A DNA stretch of 17,637 nucleotides from JBIOYL01 sp044870185 (GTDB lineage: Bacteria; Actinomycetota; CALGFH01): assembly GCA_044870185.1 (NCBI GenBank), contig JBIOYL010000015.1:1-17637 (forward strand), in the 5' to 3' direction. A model generated the notes under the pieces. It was not told where the DNA came from, made no database searches, and worked only from the letters and a program-made list of their open reading frames with translations. Position numbers and translations under genes: made by a program. Of this stretch, positions 7,562-14,665 are shown piece after piece; the stretch's first letter is position 1, and each line of letters starts with the position of its first letter.

Positions 7562-7749
7562 CACACCTCGGTGCCGAACACGCGGCCCATGGCGGCGCGG
7601 CGCTCGGCCTCCTCGGCCGGCAGCTCCGGCGCGGTCGTGGCGGCGGGCGCCGGGTCGGCCCCGTCGACCTCCACCCCGAACACGCGGGCGAGCGCCGAGT
7701 GGGCCTCCTCGGGGGTGGGCTGGCGGTTGGCGGCTGGTCTGCCGGTCAT
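7561..7749 (-). CDS. 62-aa protein with duplicated RVFG-x-EV motif, between leuA and leuB
   Basis: I do not recognise the family. The ATG at 7749 has a strong SD (AAAAGGAG, 7 nt upstream), 65 nt after the leuA stop, and the TGA overlaps the leuB ATG by one base. The protein is two short, probably helical segments of similar sequence: EEAHSALARVFGVEV (14-28) and EEAERRAAMGRVFGTEV (46-62). A Pro/Ala/Thr/Asp-rich linker (29-45) joins them, and the second copy is the exact C-terminus. At the DNA level the copies share the 12-mer CCGAACACGCGG (7574-7585 and 7676-7687, plus strand). There is no signal peptide, membrane helix or metal-binding motif. Two copies of one motif on a flexible tether suggest a peptide that binds two equal sites, for example on a LeuA or LeuB oligomer. 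Alternatively it serves only to couple translation. Confidence 0.75.
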   Translation of the reverse strand: MTGRPAANRQPTPEEAHSALARVFGVEVDGADPAPAATTAPELPAEEAERRAAMGRVFGTEV

Positions 7750-7775
7750 GATGCAACTCCTTTTCGCGACTCGGT

Positions 7776-7807
7776 CGGGCCGGGCGGCCGGGACGGGCCG
7801 GGCGGCC
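7776..7807. repeat. 14-bp direct repeat in the leuA to 62-aa ORF gap
   Basis: CGGGCCGGGCGGCC occurs at 7776-7789 and again at 7794-7807, with 4 nt between copies. It lies between the leuA stop and the SD of the 62-aa ORF. The copies are GC-rich and partly self-complementary, so they can also fold. Confidence 0.5.
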
Positions 7808-7814
7808 CGCAGGA

Positions 7815-9344
7815 TCAGGCCGGCGAGGCGGCGGCTCGGGGACGGTGGCGGACGAGCCGGTTCACGGCTTGCAGGTAGGCGCGCGCCGAGGCCTCCACGA
7901 TGTCGGTGGCCACGCCGCGCCCGGTTACTCGGATGCCGTCGTGCTCGACCTGGACGGTCACGTCGCCGAGCGCGTCGGTGCCGCCGGTCACCGCCGAGAC
8001 GTGGAACTCCAGCAGCGCCGCCTCGATCCCGGCGGCCTTGGCGATGGCGGCGCAGGCCGCGTCGACCATCCCGTCGCCGATGGCCGACTGCTCGATCACC
8101 GTGCCGTCGCGTGACAGCCGCACCGTCGCGGTCGGCGACAGCACGGTGCCCCCGGCGACCTGCAGGCCGACGAAGCCGTAGGTGCCGTTGTCGGCCAGGA
8201 CCTCGTCGGCGACGATCGCCTCGAGGTCGGCGTCGGCGATCTTCGGCTTGCGGTCGGCCAGCTCCTTGAAGCGGGCGAAGGCGCGGTCGAGCGCCTCCCG
8301 GTCCAGCTCGAAGCCGAGCCGCGCCAGCGCCTCACGCACGGCGTGCCGGCCCGAGTGCTTGCCGAGCACGATCTGGCGGCCCTGCTGCCCGACCGCCTCG
8401 GCGTCGATGATCTCGTAGGTGGACCGCTCGGCGAGCACGCCGTGCTGGTGGATGCCGGACTCGTGGGCGAACGCGTTCTTGCCGACGACCGCCTTGTTGA
8501 ACTGCACCGGGTAGCCGGTCAGCCGCGACACCAGCCGGGAGGTGCGGGCCAGCTCCTCGGTGCGCACGCCGGTTTCGACCCCGCCGAACTGGTCGGGGCG
8601 GATGCGCAGCGCCAGCACGACCTCCTCGAGGGCGGCGTTGCCGGCCCGCTCGCCGATGCCGTTGACGCACACCTCGACCTGCCTGGCCCCGGCCGCCACC
8701 CCGGCCAGCGAGTTCGCCGTGGCCAGCCCGAGGTCGTTGTGGCAGTGGGTGGAGAGCACGTAGTCGCCGGCGACCTGCGCGCGCACGTGGCCGATCAGCG
8801 CGCCGAAGTCCCACGGAATGCCGTAGCCGACCGTGTCGGGGATGTTGAGGGTGGTGGCGCCCTCGTCGACCGCCGCCTGCAGCACCTCCAGCATGAACTC
8901 CAGCGGCGTGCGGGTGGCGTCCTGCGGGCTGAACTCGACGTCGTCGCTGTGCTCGCGGGCGCGCGCCACGCCGGTGCGGGTCTCGGCCACCACCTGCGCC
9001 GGGCTCATGCGCAGCATGTGCTGCATGTGGTTGGGGCTGGTGGAGATGAACACGTGGATGCGGGCCCGCTCGGCGTCGCGCAGCGCCTGCCAGCAGCGGT
9101 CCACGTCGCCGCGGTGGGTGCGGGACAGCCCGGCGACGACCGCGCCCTTGACCGTCCGGGCGATCTCGGCGACGGCGGCGAAGTCGCCGGGGCTGGCCAC
9201 CGGGAAGCCGGCCTCGATCACGTCCACGCCCAGCCGGGCGAGCTGCTCGGCGATCTCCAGCTTGGCTTTGGCGTTCAGGTTGATGCCCGGGGACTGCTCG
9301 CCGTCCCGGAGCGTGGTGTCGAAGATGATGACGCGGTCGGTCAC
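7815..9344 (-). CDS. leuA: 2-isopropylmalate synthase (short bacterial type)
   Basis: 509 aa. It condenses 2-ketoisovalerate with acetyl-CoA, the first committed step to leucine. FDTTLRDGEQSPG (8-20) carries the catalytic Arg13/Asp14, STHCHNDLGLATANS (198-212) supplies the metal-binding HxH, and NGIGERAGNAALEE (228-241) and GKHSGRHA (328-335) are classic LeuA motifs. From about 385 to 495 is the LeuA dimer regulatory domain that binds leucine, beginning NGTYGFVGLQVAGG. The length fits the ~510-aa form common in proteobacteria and cyanobacteria; well-known actinobacteria mostly carry a ~570-640-aa form, so this is a lineage hint. The GTG at 9344 is preceded 8 nt upstream by GGGAGGT, and that SD is one arm of a perfect hairpin (9352-9371). 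No ATG gives a better start. Confidence 0.95.
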   Translation of the reverse strand: MTDRVIIFDTTLRDGEQSPGINLNAKAKLEIAEQLARLGVDVIEAGFPVASPGDFAAVAEIARTVKGAVVAGLSRTHRGDVDRCWQALRDAERARIHVFISTSPNHMQHMLRMSPAQVVAETRTGVARAREHSDDVEFSPQDATRTPLEFMLEVLQAAVDEGATTLNIPDTVGYGIPWDFGALIGHVRAQVAGDYVLSTHCHNDLGLATANSLAGVAAGARQVEVCVNGIGERAGNAALEEVVLALRIRPDQFGGVETGVRTEELARTSRLVSRLTGYPVQFNKAVVGKNAFAHESGIHQHGVLAERSTYEIIDAEAVGQQGRQIVLGKHSGRHAVREALARLGFELDREALDRAFARFKELADRKPKIADADLEAIVADEVLADNGTYGFVGLQVAGGTVLSPTATVRLSRDGTVIEQSAIGDGMVDAACAAIAKAAGIEAALLEFHVSAVTGGTDALGDVTVQVEHDGIRVTGRGVATDIVEASARAYLQAVNRLVRHRPRAAASPA

Positions 9345-9351
9345 TGCCGAC

Positions 9352-9397
9352 GACCTCCCTTCCGGGAGGTCCGGGGGCTAGCGCTCGAGCCCCCGGA
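9352..9397 (-). promoter_or_regulatory. Twin hairpins masking the leuA ribosome-binding site
   Basis: In the RNA, a 10-bp stem (arms at 9388-9397 and 9370-9379, 8-nt loop) is followed at once by an 8-bp perfect stem (arms at 9364-9371 and 9352-9359) closed by a GGAA tetraloop of the GNRA type. The 3' arm of the second stem is GGGAGGUC, the leuA SD itself. The two stems compete for two bases (9370-9371). The TAG of the 48-aa ORF (9378-9380) sits in the first hairpin, so a ribosome finishing that ORF would be expected to disturb both stems. There is no U-tract, so control would be at translation. Confidence 0.6.
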
Positions 9398-9404
9398 CCC
9401 CCGT
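9370..9404 (-). repeat. Palindromic repeat element, copy A (leuA leader)
   Basis: A palindrome with a 10-bp TCCGGGGGCT stem plus a flank; it shares the 16-mer GCCCCCGGACCCCCGT (9389-9404) with copy B at the 3' end of ilvC (11241-11256). Both copies pair this segment with a CCGGGGGC arm across a loop of different sequence, the pattern of a small dispersed palindromic element. Confidence 0.5.
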
Positions 9405-9524
9405 GCCCGCTTTGCTTCCGTCTCCGCTGCGCCGTGCGCCGCCACCGTGGGACGGCCGGCACGGGGCCGCCCCACGGCAGCCGAGGAGAAGGAGGCCGAG
9501 CGCCACGGAGATCGTCCGCGTCAT
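9378..9524 (-). CDS. 48-aa leucine-run ORF coupled to serA and ending in the leuA leader hairpin
   Basis: The ATG at 9524 overlaps the serA stop as ATGA, and GGGAG lies 7 nt upstream inside serA, an arrangement typical of a translated downstream gene. It begins MTRTISVALGLLLLGC: two charged or polar residues, a hydrophobic run with five Leu codons in a seven-codon stretch (one the uncommon CTT), and a lipobox-like LLGC. The remaining ~32 residues are Gly/Arg/Ser-rich with no recognisable fold. It ends at TAG 9378-9380, 34 nt before the leuA GTG. Two readings are possible: a leader peptide whose translation sets the structure around the leuA SD, or a tiny lipoprotein or membrane peptide. I do not recognise a family. 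Confidence 0.5.
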   Translation of the reverse strand: MTRTISVALGLLLLGCRGAAPCRPSHGGGARRSGDGSKAGTGVRGLER

Positions 9525-11185
9525 GCGCCAGCTCCCGGTCGGGCGTCCGGGCCGCCGGCCCGGGTGCCGTCGTCGTGCAGGTGGACGAAGGTGCCGTCGT
9601 GGGCACCGATCTCGGCCACCACCTGCTCGAGGACGCCGGCGGGTAGCCCTGCGTCCACGGTCAGCACCATCAGGGCCTCGCCGCCCTGGCGGCGCCGCCC
9701 CACCTGCATGCTCGCGATGTTCACCCCGGCCGCGCCAACGATCGTGCCGACCTTGCCGATCACGCCCGGGCGATCGGAGTAGAACAGGAAGGCCATGTGG
9801 GCGCTCGGCGCCAGGTCGACGTCGATGCCGTTGACGCTGACCAGCCGCTCGGCGTCGCGCGGGCCGACGGTCGTGCCGGCCACGCCGACCGGGCCGCGCG
9901 GCCCCTGGCCGGACAGCGCGACCAGGTTCACCCAGTCGCGGCTCTGCGTGGTCTTGGTCTCGGTCACCTCCACCCCGCGCTCGGCCGCGAGCAGCGGTGC
10001 GTTCACGAACGTGACCGGCTCGTGGACCACCGGGGCGAGCACCCCCCGCAGCGCCGCCAGGGTCAGGATGCGGGTGTCGTGCTCGGCCAGCTTGCCGACG
10101 AAGTGGACGGTCAGCGGCCCGCCGCCGCCCACCGGCCCGGTGCCGGGCCCGGCCGCCCGCACGCCGCCGGCCAGCGCCGTGTAGATGTGGCCGAGCTTCT
10201 CGGCCAGCGCCAGGAACGGGCGCAGCGCGTCGGGCACCGGGCCGGCGTCGACGTTGACCGCGTTGGGCACGAACTGGCCGGACAGGGCCAGGATGATCTG
10301 CTCGGCGATGGTGACGCCGGCCTTGTCCTGCGCCTCGGCGGTCGACGCCCCGAGGTGCGGGGTGACGACCACGCTGTCCAGGCCGAACAGCGGGCTGGCG
10401 ATGGTCGGCTCCTCGGCGAACACGTCCAGGGCGGCGCCGGCCAGGTGCCCGCTCTCGACCGCCTTGGCCAGGGCCAGCTCGTCGACGATGCCGCCGCGGG
10501 CGGTGTTGACCAGGCGGGCGCCGGGCTTCATGGCGGCCAGCTCACGCTCGCCGACGAGCCCGACCGTCTGCGCCGTCTTGGGCAGGTGGACGGTGAGCAC
10601 GTCGGCCCTGGCCAGCACCTCGGCCAGGCTGACCAGCTCCACGCCCAGCTGGGCGGCGCGGTCGCGCGACACGAACGGATCGTAGGCGACCAGGCGCATG
10701 CCGAACGCTCCCAGCCGCTGGGCGACCAGGGTGCCGACCCGGCCGAGCCCGACGACGCCGAGCGTCTTGCCGTACAGCTCGGCACCCTGGAAGCGGCCGC
10801 GTTCCCAGCGGCCCGCGCGCAGCGCCGCATGCGCCTGCGGGATGTTGCGCGCCTGGGCCAGGATCAGCGCGACCGTGTGCTCGGCGGCCGAGATGACGTT
10901 GGACTGGGGGGCGTTGGCGACCAGGATGCCGAGCCGGGTGGCCGCCGCCACGTCGACGTTGTCGAGCCCGATGCCGGCCCGGCCGACCACCTTGAGCCGC
11001 CGGGCGGCCTCCAGCACCTCGGCGTCGACCCTGGTCGCCGAGCGCACCACCAGGGCGTCGGCGTCGGCGATGGCGGCGAGCAGCTCCGCATGGGTCATGC
11101 CGGCGCGCGCGTCCACCTCGTAGCGGGCGCGCAGCAGCTCGACGCCGGCCTCGGCCAGCGGTTCGGCGATCAGGACCTTGGGCAT
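9521..11185 (-). CDS. serA: D-3-phosphoglycerate dehydrogenase (long form, with ASB and ACT domains)
   Basis: 554 aa. It oxidises 3-phosphoglycerate to 3-phosphohydroxypyruvate, the first step of serine synthesis. Domains: substrate-binding halves at about 1-97 and 290-312; Rossmann NAD domain at about 98-289 with GLGRVG (146-151); and catalytic Arg230 (NTARGG), Glu259 (AEEP) and His277 (TPHLGAST). An ASB (allosteric substrate-binding) domain follows at about 325-455 and a C-terminal ACT domain at 465-538 (SDRPGVIGKVGTIVG at 470-484), where serine binds. A Gly/Pro-rich insert at 340-357 in the ASB domain and a loose tail after 538 are peculiar to this copy. The ATG at 11185 has GGAG 5 nt upstream and lies 12 nt after the ilvC stop. 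serA beside ilvBNC and leuB is also the mycobacterial arrangement. Confidence 0.95.
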   Translation of the reverse strand: MPKVLIAEPLAEAGVELLRARYEVDARAGMTHAELLAAIADADALVVRSATRVDAEVLEAARRLKVVGRAGIGLDNVDVAAATRLGILVANAPQSNVISAAEHTVALILAQARNIPQAHAALRAGRWERGRFQGAELYGKTLGVVGLGRVGTLVAQRLGAFGMRLVAYDPFVSRDRAAQLGVELVSLAEVLARADVLTVHLPKTAQTVGLVGERELAAMKPGARLVNTARGGIVDELALAKAVESGHLAGAALDVFAEEPTIASPLFGLDSVVVTPHLGASTAEAQDKAGVTIAEQIILALSGQFVPNAVNVDAGPVPDALRPFLALAEKLGHIYTALAGGVRAAGPGTGPVGGGGPLTVHFVGKLAEHDTRILTLAALRGVLAPVVHEPVTFVNAPLLAAERGVEVTETKTTQSRDWVNLVALSGQGPRGPVGVAGTTVGPRDAERLVSVNGIDVDLAPSAHMAFLFYSDRPGVIGKVGTIVGAAGVNIASMQVGRRRQGGEALMVLTVDAGLPAGVLEQVVAEIGAHDGTFVHLHDDGTRAGGPDARPGAGA

Positions 11186-11197
11186 CGGCGCTCCAGG

Positions 11198-12280
11198 CTA
11201 CTCCTGGTCGATCCGGGGGCTGGCGCCTTCGGCTGCCTGCGCCCCCGGACCCCCGTCGACCCGGGGGCTGCCGCCGGGCCCGCCGCGCGGCTCGCCCAGC
11301 CAGCTCATCATCGCCCGCAGCGGCCTGCCGGTCCGCTCGATCGGGTGGGCGGCGGCCGCCGCCCGCATGCGGGTGAAGTTGGGCCGGCCGGCGTCGTCCT
11401 CGGCGATCCACTCGCGGGCGAACGCGCCCGACTGGACCTCGGCCAGGATCCTGGCCATCTCGGCGCGGGCGGCGTCGCCGACCACCCGCGGCCCGCGCGT
11501 GTAGTCGCCGTACTCGGCGGTGTCGCTGACCGAGTGGCGCATCCACCCGAACCCGCCCTCGTACAGCAGGTCGACGATCAGCTTGAGCTCGTGCAGGCAC
11601 TCGAAGTAGGCGACCTCGGGCTGGTAGCCGGCGCCGGTCAGGGTCTCGAAGCCGGCCTGGACGAGCGCGGAGACGCCGCCGCACAGCACCGCCTGCTCGC
11701 CGAACAGGTCGGTCTCGGTCTCCTCCTGGAAGGTGGTGACCAGCGCGCCCGCCCGGGTGCCGCCGATCCCGCGCGCGTACGACTTGGCCAGGTCCCAGGC
11801 CTTGCCGCTGGCGTCCTGGGCGACCGCGACCAGCACCGGGGTGCCCTGGCCCTGCTCGAACTGGCGGCGGACCAGGTGCCCGGGTGCCTTGGGGGCGACC
11901 ATGGCCACGTCCACGCTGCCGGGCGGGGTGATGTAGCCGTAGTGGATGTTGAAGCCGTGCGCGAAGAACAGCGCGTCGCCGGGCCCGAGGTGCGGGGCGA
12001 TGTCGGCCGCGTACAGGTGACGCTGGACGGTGTCGGGCACCAGCACCATGATCAGGTCGGCCCAGGCGCTCGCCTCGGCCGGGGTCGCCACCTCCAGGCC
12101 GGCCGCGGCGGCGCTGGCGCGCGAGCGGGAACCTGCGGGCAGGCCGACGCGGACCTCGCAGCCCGAGTCGGCCAGGCTCAGCGCGTGGGCGTGGCCCTGC
12201 GAGCCGTAGCCGAGCACGGCGACCTTGCGGGAGCGGACCAGGCCGAGGTCGGCGTCGTCGTCGTAGTAGATGGTGGCCAT
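11198..12280 (-). CDS. ilvC: Ketol-acid reductoisomerase, class I, with C-terminal extension
   Basis: 360 aa. It isomerises and reduces 2-acetolactate (and acetohydroxybutyrate) to the dihydroxy acid with NADPH and Mg2+. GYGSQGHAHALSL (24-36) starts the Rossmann domain, and AHGFNIHYG (107-115) holds the catalytic His108. The knotted domain supplies metal ligands Asp191 and Glu195 (DLFGEQ) and Glu227/Glu231 (FECLHELKL). The conserved fold ends near residue 328 (RTGRPLRAMMSWL), the usual end of class I enzymes. The remaining ~32 residues are Gly/Pro-rich and encoded by a palindromic repeat, so they probably form a disordered tail. The ATG at 12280 has GGAGG 7 nt upstream and is 39 nt after ilvN. 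Confidence 0.95.
   Translation of the reverse strand: MATIYYDDDADLGLVRSRKVAVLGYGSQGHAHALSLADSGCEVRVGLPAGSRSRASAAAAGLEVATPAEASAWADLIMVLVPDTVQRHLYAADIAPHLGPGDALFFAHGFNIHYGYITPPGSVDVAMVAPKAPGHLVRRQFEQGQGTPVLVAVAQDASGKAWDLAKSYARGIGGTRAGALVTTFQEETETDLFGEQAVLCGGVSALVQAGFETLTGAGYQPEVAYFECLHELKLIVDLLYEGGFGWMRHSVSDTAEYGDYTRGPRVVGDAARAEMARILAEVQSGAFAREWIAEDDAGRPNFTRMRAAAAAHPIERTGRPLRAMMSWLGEPRGGPGGSPRVDGGPGAQAAEGASPRIDQE
11207..11269 (-). repeat. Palindromic repeat element, copy B, inside the ilvC 3' end
   Basis: A 9-bp stem (11212-11220 with 11241-11249) carries the 16-mer shared with copy A. The 15-mer GTCGATCCGGGGGCT (11207-11221) recurs with one change at 11255-11269, 48 bp away. The whole element is translated in frame as the last ~25 residues of IlvC, giving the doubled SPRVD/SPRID text. 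The arms CCAGG (11193-11197) and CCTGG (11203-11207) form a further small hairpin around the ilvC stop and touch the serA SD. Confidence 0.55.
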
Positions 12281-12319
12281 TGGTGAACCTCCGGTGCTGG
12301 GGCGTGTCCGCCGGAGCGG

Positions 12320-12841
12320 TCAGGCCGGGCGGGCGATGCGCACGGGCTTGTCGGTCATGCCGCGAGCGCCGCGGGCGAGCGCGATCCGGCCGGTGCGGGC
12401 CAGCTCGCGGATGCCGTAGGGGGCGAGCATGTCGAGCATGGCGTTGACCTTGTCGGGGCTGCCGGTCGCCTCGATGGTCAGCGTCTCGGGGGCGACGTCG
12501 ACGATCTTGGCGCGGAACACCTCGGCGAGCTCGAGGATCTGGTAGCGGACGGCCGGGTCGGCGCGCACCTTGACGAGCAGCAGCTCGCGCTCGACCGCCC
12601 GGCCCGCGTCCAGCTCGACGATCTTGAGCACGTGGATCAGCTTGTTGAGCTGCTTGGTGACCTGCTCCAGGGGTCGCTCGGCGCAGTCGACCACGATCGT
12701 CATGCGGCTGGTGGCCGGGTCCTCGGTCGGGCCGACGGCCAGCGAGTCGATGTTGAAGCCGCGCCGGCTGAACAGGCCGGAGATGCGCGCCAGCACCCCC
12801 GGCTTGTTCTCCACCAGCACGGAGATGGTGTGGGTGCTCAT
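12320..12841 (-). CDS. ilvN: Acetolactate synthase small (regulatory) subunit
   Basis: 173 aa. It binds IlvB, raises its activity and confers feedback inhibition, chiefly by valine. The N-terminal ACT domain (about 4-77) shows the usual ENKPGVLARISGLFSRRGFN (11-30), IDSLAVGPTED (31-41) and MTIVVD (47-52). The C-terminal ALS_ss_C domain (about 84-158) includes LLLVKVRA (87-94), FRAKIVDV (109-116) and a LTIEATGSPDKVNAM stretch (121-135). A short basic tail follows. The ATG at 12841 overlaps the ilvB stop as ATGA, so the two subunits are translationally coupled, fitting a defined complex. Confidence 0.96.
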   Translation of the reverse strand: MSTHTISVLVENKPGVLARISGLFSRRGFNIDSLAVGPTEDPATSRMTIVVDCAERPLEQVTKQLNKLIHVLKIVELDAGRAVERELLLVKVRADPAVRYQILELAEVFRAKIVDVAPETLTIEATGSPDKVNAMLDMLAPYGIRELARTGRIALARGARGMTDKPVRIARPA

Positions 12842-14589
12842 CGGCTGCGCACCTCCCGGCGGGTGGCGGCCGCCTGCTCCTCGGGGGAGAACTCGGGGCC
12901 GAGGATGATCTCGTCGTTGGGCCGGCCGGCCGGCACCATCGGGAACACGCCCTCGCGGCTGTCGACCCGGAAGTCGACCACGGCCGGCACGCCCTCGACC
13001 GCCAGCGCCTTCTCCAGGGTGGCGTCGACGTCCTCGGGGCGGTCGCAGCGCAGCCCGACGCCGCCGTACGCCTCGGCGAGCTTGACGTAGTCGGGCACGT
13101 CGAAGCCGAGGGCGACCTCGGAGTAGCGCTCGTCGTAGAACAGCTCCTGCCACTGGCGCACCATGCCGAGGTGGCCGTTGTTCAGGATCAGCACCTTGAT
13201 CGGGATGCGCTCGATGGTGCAGGTGGCCAGCTCCTGGGCGGTCATCTGGAAGCAGCCGTCGCCGTCCACGGCCACGACCAGCTCGTCGGGCCGGCCGACC
13301 TTGGCGCCCATGGCGGCCGGCACGGCAAACCCCATGGTGCCCAGCCCGCCCGAGTTGATCCAGGTGCGTGGGCGCCGGAACGCGTAGTGCTGGGCGGCGT
13401 ACATCTGGTGCTGGCCGACGCCGGCGACCACGACCGCGTCGCCGCCGGTCACCGCCGACAGCCGGTCGATCACGTACTGGGGCTTGAGCGCGCCGTCGCG
13501 CTGGGCGTAGCGGAACGGGAAGCGCGCCTTCCACTCGGCGGTGGCCCGCAGCCAGGCGGCGGTGTCGCCCGGGCCCTGCTCGGCGACCACGGCCCGGTAG
13601 GCGGCCACCAGCTCCTCCAGGGTGCGCTTGACGTCGCCGACGATCGGCACGTCGGCGGCGCGGTTCTTGCCGATCTCGGCCGGGTCGATGTCGGCGTGCA
13701 CGACCTTGGCCTTGGGGGCGAAGGTGGCCAGCTTGCCGGTCACGCGGTCGTCGAAGCGGGCGGCCAGCGAGACGATCAGGTCGGCCTCCTGCAGGGCGGC
13801 GACGGCCGCGTAGGCGCCGTGCATGCCGGGCATGCCGAGCGCGAGCGGGTGGTCGTCGGGGAAGGCGCCCCGGGCCATCAGCGTGGTGGTCACCGGCGCG
13901 CCGGCCGCCTCGGCCAGGGCGCGCAGCGCCTGGTGGGCGCCCGCCTTGACCACGCCGCCGCCCACGTACAGCACCGGCCGGCGGGCCGCGTGCAGCAGGG
14001 CGGCCGCCTCGCGCACCCGCTTGGCGTGCGGCCGGACGGTCGGCCGGTAGCCGGGCAGGTCGATGGTGGCGGGCCAGGACCAGTCGGTGCTGGCCTGCAG
14101 GACGTCCTTGGGCGGGTCGACCAGCACCGGGCCGGGCCGGCCGGTCGAGGCGATGTGGAACGCCTCGGCGACCGCGGCCGGGATGCGGGCCGGGTCGGTG
14201 ACCAGCTCGTTGTGCTTGGTGACCGGCAGCGTGATGCCGGTGATGTCGGCCTCCTGGAAGGCGTCCGAGCCGATGTTGGTCGAGGGCACCTGGCCGGTGA
14301 CCGCGACCACGGGCACCGAGTCCATGTAGGCGTCGGCGAGCGCGGTGACCAGGTTGGTCGCGCCCGGGCCGCTGGTGGCCATGCACACCCCCACCCGGCC
14401 GGTCGCCCAGGCGTAGCCCTCGGCGGCGTGGCCGGCGCCCTGCTCGTGACGGACCAGGATGTGGCGCAGGCTGGAGTCCCGCAGGGGATCGTAGGCGGGC
14501 AGGATGGCGCCGCCCGGCAGCCCGAAGATGGTGTCGACGCCGCACCGCTCCAGGCTGCGGATGAGGGCTTGTGCTCCGGTGACCTTCAC
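12838..14589 (-). CDS. ilvB: Acetolactate synthase large (catalytic) subunit
   Basis: 583 aa. A ThDP/FAD enzyme that joins two pyruvates to 2-acetolactate (Val, Leu) or pyruvate and 2-oxobutyrate to acetohydroxybutyrate (Ile). Three domains are visible: PYR (about 1-170) with IFGLPGG (21-27) and the ThDP-activating Glu49 in RHEQGAGHAAEGYA (47-60); a central FAD-binding domain (about 190-340) with ARFDDRVTGKL (277-287); and the PP domain with the ThDP/Mg signature from VDGDGCFQMT (441-450) to LILNN (467-471). HLGMVRQWQ (473-481) is the AHAS-type active-site loop. GTG 14589 is chosen for GGAG 8 nt upstream; the frame continues further without coding character. First gene of the operon, 43 nt past a leader terminator. 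Confidence 0.97.
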   Translation of the reverse strand: MKVTGAQALIRSLERCGVDTIFGLPGGAILPAYDPLRDSSLRHILVRHEQGAGHAAEGYAWATGRVGVCMATSGPGATNLVTALADAYMDSVPVVAVTGQVPSTNIGSDAFQEADITGITLPVTKHNELVTDPARIPAAVAEAFHIASTGRPGPVLVDPPKDVLQASTDWSWPATIDLPGYRPTVRPHAKRVREAAALLHAARRPVLYVGGGVVKAGAHQALRALAEAAGAPVTTTLMARGAFPDDHPLALGMPGMHGAYAAVAALQEADLIVSLAARFDDRVTGKLATFAPKAKVVHADIDPAEIGKNRAADVPIVGDVKRTLEELVAAYRAVVAEQGPGDTAAWLRATAEWKARFPFRYAQRDGALKPQYVIDRLSAVTGGDAVVVAGVGQHQMYAAQHYAFRRPRTWINSGGLGTMGFAVPAAMGAKVGRPDELVVAVDGDGCFQMTAQELATCTIERIPIKVLILNNGHLGMVRQWQELFYDERYSEVALGFDVPDYVKLAEAYGGVGLRCDRPEDVDATLEKALAVEGVPAVVDFRVDSREGVFPMVPAGRPNDEIILGPEFSPEEQAAATRREVRSR

Positions 14590-14631
14590 GATCGGGGCTC
14601 CTGTGGCTGGCTGGTGGCTGATCGGGCAAAC

Positions 14632-14663
14632 AAAAAACCTCCTGCCGGTCGGCGTAGGAGGTT
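14632..14663 (-). terminator. Intrinsic terminator in the ilvB leader (attenuator)
   Basis: In the transcript, AACCUCCU (14656-14663) pairs perfectly with AGGAGGUU (14636-14643), with an inner GCCG/CGGC helix (14650-14653 with 14644-14647) and a 2-nt bulge. The stem runs straight into a tract of six U at 14632-14637. It lies between the leader peptide and ilvB, so it would cut transcription before the operon unless leader-ribosome stalling prevents its folding. I could not identify one clear anti-terminator partner by eye. Confidence 0.88.
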
Positions 14664-14665
14664 CC

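Noticed and set aside
6464..7756. 430-aa version of LeuB starting upstream of 7561
   Set aside because: The extension is the 62-aa ORF read in another frame; the IPMDH fold begins at the TGATG-coupled ATG.
9797..12286. 829-codon plus-strand open frame opposite serA and ilvC
   Set aside because: Gly/Gln/His/Val-rich text with no domain; it mirrors the GC3-biased codons of serA and ilvC, which have full family motifs.
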